Program-made: the position numbers and the translations under genes | In this document: positions 59,066-64,000 of the stretch, in pieces | Numbering within the stretch: position 1 is the first letter of the stretch | How the letters are laid out: each line of letters begins with the position of its first letter | Assembly (NCBI GenBank): GCA_903893945.1 | Contig: CAITOF010000048.1 | Span: forward strand, 1-64,000 | Length of the DNA stretch: 64,000 nt | Reading direction: 5' to 3' | Origin: an uncultured Oxalobacteraceae bacterium | GTDB taxonomy: Bacteria; Pseudomonadota; Gammaproteobacteria; Burkholderiales; Burkholderiaceae_D | Notes under the pieces: generated by a model | Databases searched by the model: none | What the model saw: only the letters and a program-made list of their open reading frames with translations | Told to the model about the DNA's origin: nothing

Positions 59066-61252
59066 ATGACAAATAAGAAAGAAATTAAATTTACCCGTGT
59101 CACTTACCTGCGCGGACCCAATTTATGGACCTACCGACCTGTCATTGAAGCCTGGGTCGACATTGGCGAACTGGAACAGTTTCCCTCAAATACCCTGCCC
59201 GGTTTCACAGACCGTCTGCTGGACTGGTTGCCGAGCCTGATTGAACACCGTTGCGGTGTCGGCGAACGGGGCGGTTTTATCGAACGCCTGCGCGAAGGCA
59301 CCTGGGCAGCGCACATACTGGAGCATGTCGTGCTGGAATTGCAGAATCTGGCGGGAATGCGCACTGGATTTGGTAAAACCCGCAAGGCCGCTGAACCTGC
59401 CCTTTACAAAATGGCCTTTCGCACCCGTCAGGAACAGGTCGGCCGCGCTGCGCTGGAAATGGGTCGGGAACTACTGCTGGCCGCGATCGACGACACGCCG
59501 TTTGACCTTGCCGCCAACATCGCGCAACTGACTGATCTGGTGGATTCGCTCTGTCTGGGACCGTCGACGGCGCACATCGTTGATGCCGCCACCAGCCGCA
59601 CCATTCCCTGGATGCGCCTGAATGACGGTAACCTGGTGCAGCTGGGCTACGGAAACCGGCAGCGCCGTATCTGGACCGCAGAAACCGACCAGACCAGCGC
59701 CATTGCCGAGGGTATCTCCTCCGACAAAGACCTGACCAAGTCCTTATTGAAGTCCTGTGGTGTACCCGTTCCGGAGGGCACACTGGTTCACAGCGAAGCC
59801 GAAGCCTGGGAAGCGGCACAGGATATCGGTTTGCCCGTGGTCCTGAAGCCGTACGATGGTAATCACGGCCGTGGCGTGTCGCTCGACCTCAGCACCGAAG
59901 CGGAAGTCCATGCGGCATTCCGGCTGGCTGACCGCAAAGGCGGCGGCAGTGCCGTCATTGTCGAACAATTTATTCCGGGAAATGAACACCGGGTGCTGGT
60001 GGTCGGCAAAAAAGTCGTTGCCGTGGCCGCCGGTGAGGCTGCCTGGGTCGTGGGCAACGGAACCTCCAACATCATCGAGCTGGTTGATGACCAGATTAAT
60101 TCCGACCCGCGTCGCGGTCTGACCGAAGAATTTCCCCTGAATGCCATCGCACCCCAGAATGGCGCCGAAATTATCCTCGAACTGGAACGCCAGGGACTGA
60201 CTGCCTATGACGTTCCGCTCAAGGATCAACGGGTGCTGATTCAACGCAACGGCAATGTCGCTTTCGATGTCACTGACCAGATCCACCCCAGTATTGCCGC
60301 TGTCGCCACTCTGGCTGCACGGGTGGTAGGCCTGGATGTGGCCGGCGTCGATCTGGTTGTCGAAGACATTTCCAGACCCCTGGATGCACAACGTGGTGCC
60401 ATCATTGAAGTCAATGCCGGTCCCGGTCTGCTGTCGCACCTGAAACCGGCGAGCGGCACACCACGCCCCATCGGCGCTGCCATTATCGATCACCTTTTTC
60501 CCGGCGACGGTTCCGGACGAATACCTGTGATCGGCGTCATGGAAGCGCACGGATCACAGCTTATTTCCCGACTGATCGCTCATCTGCTCTACGTCAGCGG
60601 CAAGCACGTCGGACTGGCCTGCAGCGCCGGCCTGTATCTGGATCAACGCCAGATCGACAGCAAGAACTCAACCCACTGGGAAGCCGGTCAGCGCCTGCTG
60701 ATAAATCGTTCCATCAGTGCGGCCGTATTTGAAACCAGCCACCGGATGGTGCTGGCAGAAGGCTTGGCCTATGACAAATGCGCTGTCGGCGTGGTCAGTG
60801 AAATCAATGAACTGCCCAAAAATTCGCCCTTGCATGAGTTCTACATTGATGACATCGACAAACTGGTCAATGTCGTGCGTACGCAGGTCGACGTTATCCT
60901 GCCGGATGGCGTGGCCATACTCAATGCAACCAATCCACGCATCGTTGAGCTGGCCCGGCTGTGCGATGGCGATGTCATTTTCTACGCCGACGATGCCCAC
61001 AACAGCGTCATCCATCAGCACCAGTCAGACGGAAAACGGGTTGTATTTATTCGCAATAACTGCATCATCCTGGCTGAAGGAAAGAATGAAGCCGCGGTCA
61101 TACAGCTTTCTTCCCTGAAGCCGGCAAAGGCGACGCAGCCTGCACATGTACTCGCGGCAGTGGCAACGGCATGGTCTCTGCAGGTTTTGCCTGAACTGAT
61201 TGAAGCCGGTCTCAGGACGTTTGAATCCAGCGCCAAAAAAGGTCATCTTTAA
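59066..61252 (+). CDS. CphA2-like cyanophycin synthetase
   Basis: A 728-residue cyanophycin synthetase homologue. The N-terminal domain (YLRGPNLWTYRPVIEAWVD, in part: LRGPNLWTYR), the ATP-grasp domain (about 215-480; VVLKPYDGNHGRGVSLDL, in part: LKPYDGNHGRGV; IEVNAGPGL) are intact, so one ATP-dependent ligation should work. The C-terminal Mur-ligase-like domain is shortened and its P-loop is lost: GTNGKTT of CphA1 is EAHGSQL here (about 493-499). This matches CphA2 enzymes, which polymerise beta-aspartyl-arginine dipeptide instead of free Asp and Arg. It is 45 bases upstream of cphA1. Confidence 0.9.
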   Translation: MTNKKEIKFTRVTYLRGPNLWTYRPVIEAWVDIGELEQFPSNTLPGFTDRLLDWLPSLIEHRCGVGERGGFIERLREGTWAAHILEHVVLELQNLAGMRTGFGKTRKAAEPALYKMAFRTRQEQVGRAALEMGRELLLAAIDDTPFDLAANIAQLTDLVDSLCLGPSTAHIVDAATSRTIPWMRLNDGNLVQLGYGNRQRRIWTAETDQTSAIAEGISSDKDLTKSLLKSCGVPVPEGTLVHSEAEAWEAAQDIGLPVVLKPYDGNHGRGVSLDLSTEAEVHAAFRLADRKGGGSAVIVEQFIPGNEHRVLVVGKKVVAVAAGEAAWVVGNGTSNIIELVDDQINSDPRRGLTEEFPLNAIAPQNGAEIILELERQGLTAYDVPLKDQRVLIQRNGNVAFDVTDQIHPSIAAVATLAARVVGLDVAGVDLVVEDISRPLDAQRGAIIEVNAGPGLLSHLKPASGTPRPIGAAIIDHLFPGDGSGRIPVIGVMEAHGSQLISRLIAHLLYVSGKHVGLACSAGLYLDQRQIDSKNSTHWEAGQRLLINRSISAAVFETSHRMVLAEGLAYDKCAVGVVSEINELPKNSPLHEFYIDDIDKLVNVVRTQVDVILPDGVAILNATNPRIVELARLCDGDVIFYADDAHNSVIHQHQSDGKRVVFIRNNCIILAEGKNEAAVIQLSSLKPAKATQPAHVLAAVATAWSLQVLPELIEAGLRTFESSAKKGHL

Positions 61253-61297
61253 TAACTGTTAACCCTTTCGACCCGACGAAACCAGGAAGATTATTTT

Positions 61298-63868
61298 ATG
61301 GAAGTAACACGTATTCGAGCACTGCGCGGCCCCAACCTCTGGAGCCATCACACGGCGATTGAAGGGATCGTGAAATGCAGCGCTGACGAACTCAACATCA
61401 TTAATCTGCCCGACTTTGAGGCCCGCCTGCGGGCACGCTTTCCCGAGCTCAGTTCATTGCAGCCCACCGGTTATCACGACGCGATTCCGATCGCCCACGT
61501 ATTTGAATACGTTGCATTGGGGCTGCAGGCCTCGGCAGGCTGTCCGGTGACGTTCAGTCGCACCACGCCAACCGTGGAATCCGGTATTTACCAGGTGGTG
61601 GTCGAATACACCGAGGAGGCTGTCGGGCGCCTGGCGTTTGAACTGGCCGAGAAATTATGTTTCAGTGCTCTGGACGATGCGCCATTTGATCTGGACAAGG
61701 CGCTCAATGAGCTGCGCGACCTGGACGAGGAAATCCGCCTGGGACCGTCAACAGGCTCGATCGTGCATGCTGCGGTCGCGCGCAACATTCCTTATCGTCG
61801 GCTGACTGAGGGAAGTCTGGTCATGTTTGGCTGGGGCAGCAAACAGCGGCGCATCCAGGCAGCCGAAATGGACAAAACCAGTGCCATCGCCGAATCGATT
61901 GCACAGGATAAGGAACTGACCAAGAAATTATTATGCGCTGCCGGTGTGCCGGTTCCGCTGGGCCGAACCGTGACCGATGCCGACGACGGCTGGAATGCGG
62001 CGCTGGAAATCGGATTGCCGGTGGTTGTCAAACCGAAAGACGGAAACCAGGGCAAAGGCGTCACTGTCAATATCACCACACAGGACCAGCTGGCTGCGGC
62101 CTATGCGTCAGCCAGTGAATTCGAAGAAGACATTCTGGTGGAGCGCTATCTGCCGGGCAGCGACTTCCGCCTGCTGGTCATTGGCAACAAACTGGTCGCT
62201 GCGGCACGGCGCGACCCGCCGCAGGTCGTCGGTGATGGGGTCAAAACGGTGCGGCAACTGGTGGATCAGGTGAACCTCGACCCCAAACGTGGCTCCGGCC
62301 ACGCCACATCGCTGACAAAAATCCGTATTGACGACATTGCTCTGGGCAGTCTCGCGACTCAGGGCTTTAATGCAGAATCCATTCCGCCCAAAGGACGCCG
62401 TGTCCATTTACGGAACAATGCCAATCTTTCGACCGGTGGTTCAGCGACCGACGTGACAGACGACGTGCATCCGGAAGTCGCGGCACGCGCCGTGGCCGCC
62501 GCCCAGATGATAGGTCTGGACATCTGCGGCGTCGATCTGGTTTGCGACAGCGTTTTAAAGCCGATTGAAGAGCAGCATGGCGGCATCGTCGAAGTCAATG
62601 CAGCGCCGGGTTTGCGCATGCATATATCACCCTCGTTTGGCAAAGGGCGCCAGGTCGGTGAAGCGATTGTTGCCACGATGTTCGAGGAAGGCAATGACGG
62701 ACGGATTCCGGTGGTGGCGGTCACAGGTACCAATGGAAAAACCACCACGGTACGCCTGATAGCCCACCTGCTGACAGCGTCCGGATTGCGCACCGGCATG
62801 ACCAACACGGACGGTGTCTACATCGAAGGGCAACGTATCGACTCGGGTGACTGCAGCGGGCCCAAAAGTGCACGCAATGTGTTGCTGCACCCGGATGTGG
62901 ACGCGGCAGTGTTCGAAACGGCGCGCGGCGGTGTATTGCGTGAAGGTCTGGCATTTGACCGCTGCCAGGTCGCTGTCATTACCAACATCGGGACGGGCGA
63001 CCATTTGGGACTGAATTACATAACCAGTGTCGAAGATCTTGCCGTACTGAAGCGGGTTATCGTACAGAACGTCGCCGATAATGGCGTTGCCGTACTGAAT
63101 GCCGCGGATCCCATCGTCGCCGGCATGGCAGAAAACTGCCTTGGGAAGGTGACTTTCTTCGCTGCGGATCTGCACGAGCCGGTCATGGCTACTCACAAGG
63201 CTCAGGGAAATCGCGTGGTGTACGTCGAGGACGGAATGGTTGTCGCTGCGGAAGGAACCTTCAAACATAAAATTGCCCTGAAACAGATACCCATCACGCA
63301 TGACGGGAAAATCGGCTTTCAGGTTGAAAACGTGATGGCGTCGGTAGCTGCTGCCTGGGCTGTCGGCATCAGCTGGGACGCCATTGAAAAAGGGCTGCAG
63401 ACGTTTGCCAACGATAAAGACAACGCACCCGGGCGCTTTAACATGTTTAACTACAAAGGGGCCACCCTGATTGCCGATTATGGCCACAACCCGGACGCCA
63501 TTCTGGCGCTGGTTCAGGCGGTCGACACCATACCGGCCAGACGCCGTTCCGTCGTAATCAGTGGGGCAGGCGATCGCCGTGACGAAGACATACGCCAGCA
63601 GACAGAAATACTCGGCACCGCATTTGATGACGTGATTCTGTACCAGGACCAGTGCCAGCGCGGACGACTCGACGGCGAAGTGGTTGGCCTGTTGCGATCC
63701 GGACTGGTCAACGCCAAACGCACCAGGAACATTGCAGAAATTACCGGTGAGTTCATCGCCATTGATCACGCGCTTGAAAAACTGGGCGAAGGTGACCTGT
63801 GTCTCATTCTGGTTGATCAGGTGGAAGCATCATTGGAGCATATCGCGAAAAGAATAAAGCAGGGCTGA
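61298..63868 (+). CDS. cphA: Cyanophycin synthetase (CphA1 type)
   Basis: An 856-residue enzyme of the usual length. It builds cyanophycin, a nitrogen store of a poly-aspartate backbone with arginine side groups, at the expense of ATP. The N-terminal domain (1-160), ATP-grasp domain (about 224-470; VVVKPKDGNQGKGV, IVEVNAAPGLRMH) and Mur-ligase-like domain are complete, with P-loop GTNGKTTT at 477-484 and ADYGHNPDAI later. It has an AGGAAG ribosome binding site and forms an operon with the CphA2-like gene. No cyanophycinase (cphB) lies in the window. Confidence 0.97.
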   Translation: MEVTRIRALRGPNLWSHHTAIEGIVKCSADELNIINLPDFEARLRARFPELSSLQPTGYHDAIPIAHVFEYVALGLQASAGCPVTFSRTTPTVESGIYQVVVEYTEEAVGRLAFELAEKLCFSALDDAPFDLDKALNELRDLDEEIRLGPSTGSIVHAAVARNIPYRRLTEGSLVMFGWGSKQRRIQAAEMDKTSAIAESIAQDKELTKKLLCAAGVPVPLGRTVTDADDGWNAALEIGLPVVVKPKDGNQGKGVTVNITTQDQLAAAYASASEFEEDILVERYLPGSDFRLLVIGNKLVAAARRDPPQVVGDGVKTVRQLVDQVNLDPKRGSGHATSLTKIRIDDIALGSLATQGFNAESIPPKGRRVHLRNNANLSTGGSATDVTDDVHPEVAARAVAAAQMIGLDICGVDLVCDSVLKPIEEQHGGIVEVNAAPGLRMHISPSFGKGRQVGEAIVATMFEEGNDGRIPVVAVTGTNGKTTTVRLIAHLLTASGLRTGMTNTDGVYIEGQRIDSGDCSGPKSARNVLLHPDVDAAVFETARGGVLREGLAFDRCQVAVITNIGTGDHLGLNYITSVEDLAVLKRVIVQNVADNGVAVLNAADPIVAGMAENCLGKVTFFAADLHEPVMATHKAQGNRVVYVEDGMVVAAEGTFKHKIALKQIPITHDGKIGFQVENVMASVAAAWAVGISWDAIEKGLQTFANDKDNAPGRFNMFNYKGATLIADYGHNPDAILALVQAVDTIPARRRSVVISGAGDRRDEDIRQQTEILGTAFDDVILYQDQCQRGRLDGEVVGLLRSGLVNAKRTRNIAEITGEFIAIDHALEKLGEGDLCLILVDQVEASLEHIAKRIKQG

Positions 63869-63972
63869 CAGGCAACAAACTCGTCACTGTAACTTGAATG
63901 CCCCGTCGACTGCCTGATCGCCGGCACGGAACAGGCGCGCCGCCGGAATAAGATATTCATACGGACAATTTC

Positions 63973-64000
63973 ATGAGTGGACCTACAACAGCAGTTCTGA
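63973..64000 (+). CDS. Possible start of a further gene, cut by the window end
   Basis: ATG at 63973 opens a frame reading MSGPTTAVL to the window end. It lies 105 bases after cphA on the same strand. The upstream GGACAA is only a weak ribosome binding site, and nine codons cannot be assigned. Confidence 0.25.

Noticed and set aside
62627-63769. Leftward open frame of 380 codons opposite cphA
   Set aside because: It lies wholly within a well-conserved cyanophycin synthetase frame, and its translation shows no domain. It is a shadow frame of GC-biased coding sequence.
52173-63868. argH as a dedicated member of the cyanophycin locus
   Set aside because: The functional link to arginine is appealing, but argH beside algZ/algR is an old arrangement also seen in species without this locus, so the proximity is not evidence.

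Overview
The window looks like a chromosomal segment of a betaproteobacterium. Oxalobacteraceae or another Burkholderiales family of moderate GC fits best, but this is inferred from gene order and protein family types and no search was run. Supporting marks are the block phosphoribosyltransferase-purA-hisZ-hflC-hflK-hflX-hfq-der-bamB-yfgM-hisS-ispG-rodZ-pilF-rlmN-ndk, the block rpoS-nlpD-pcm-surE-glnB-nadE, a long N-terminal extension on Pcm, hemC-hemD-hemX-hemY, argH divergent from an AlgZ/AlgR-type pair, and a tandem pair of cyanophycin synthetases. No tRNA, rRNA, CRISPR array, transposase or phage gene was recognised.

Layout. 0-2.2 kb: the edge of a leftward gene, a small repeat region and two divergent genes for exported proteins. 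2.3-18.5 kb: one long leftward housekeeping run (purine and histidine metabolism, membrane protease regulators, Hfq, GTPases, outer-membrane assembly, isoprenoid synthesis, cell shape, pilus biogenesis, ribosome methylation, nucleotide balance). 18.7-20.1 kb: an isolated gene for an unknown protein with an array of nine-residue repeats. 20.4-28.3 kb: a BI-1 family membrane protein, then leftward rlmD, rpoS, nlpD, pcm, surE, glnB and nadE. 28.3-30.7 kb: a FemAB-like acyltransferase and a tail-anchored Ser/Thr kinase. 30.7-35.5 kb: leftward ppa and the haem genes. 35.7-49.8 kb: trpS followed by a dense signalling region. 50.2-53.6 kb: the AlgR/AlgZ-like pair and argH. 53.6-63.9 kb: an orphan amino-acid binding protein, a BrkB-type membrane protein, and a cyanophycin locus (DUF1854 protein, ABC transporter, CphA2-like and CphA1-like synthetases).

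The most interesting part is 36.9-49.8 kb. It encodes a double-receiver protein, a multi-PAS hybrid histidine kinase, a FixJ-type regulator, an Aer-like chemoreceptor, a five-PAS GGDEF-EAL protein, a stand-alone cobalamin-binding protein, a PAS-coiled-coil protein with no output domain, a second chemoreceptor and a CheY-like protein. The cobalamin protein carries the W-x9-EH signature of CarH/AerR-type B12 photoreceptors plus an N-x-H-x-x-G cobalamin-ligand motif, but no DNA-binding domain. It starts 2 bases after the stop of the c-di-GMP enzyme. I read this as a possible B12-based, perhaps light-responsive, input into c-di-GMP and chemotaxis signalling. The whole block, together with trpS, lies between algR-like and hemC genes, which are neighbours in the conserved argH-algZ-algR-hemC-hemD arrangement, so it looks like an insertion into an old synteny block.

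Short regulatory sites are given only where the bases are convincing: terminators after hflC and rpoS, a bidirectional terminator between the BI-1 gene and rlmD, several sigma-70-like promoters, and palindromes in the signalling region.
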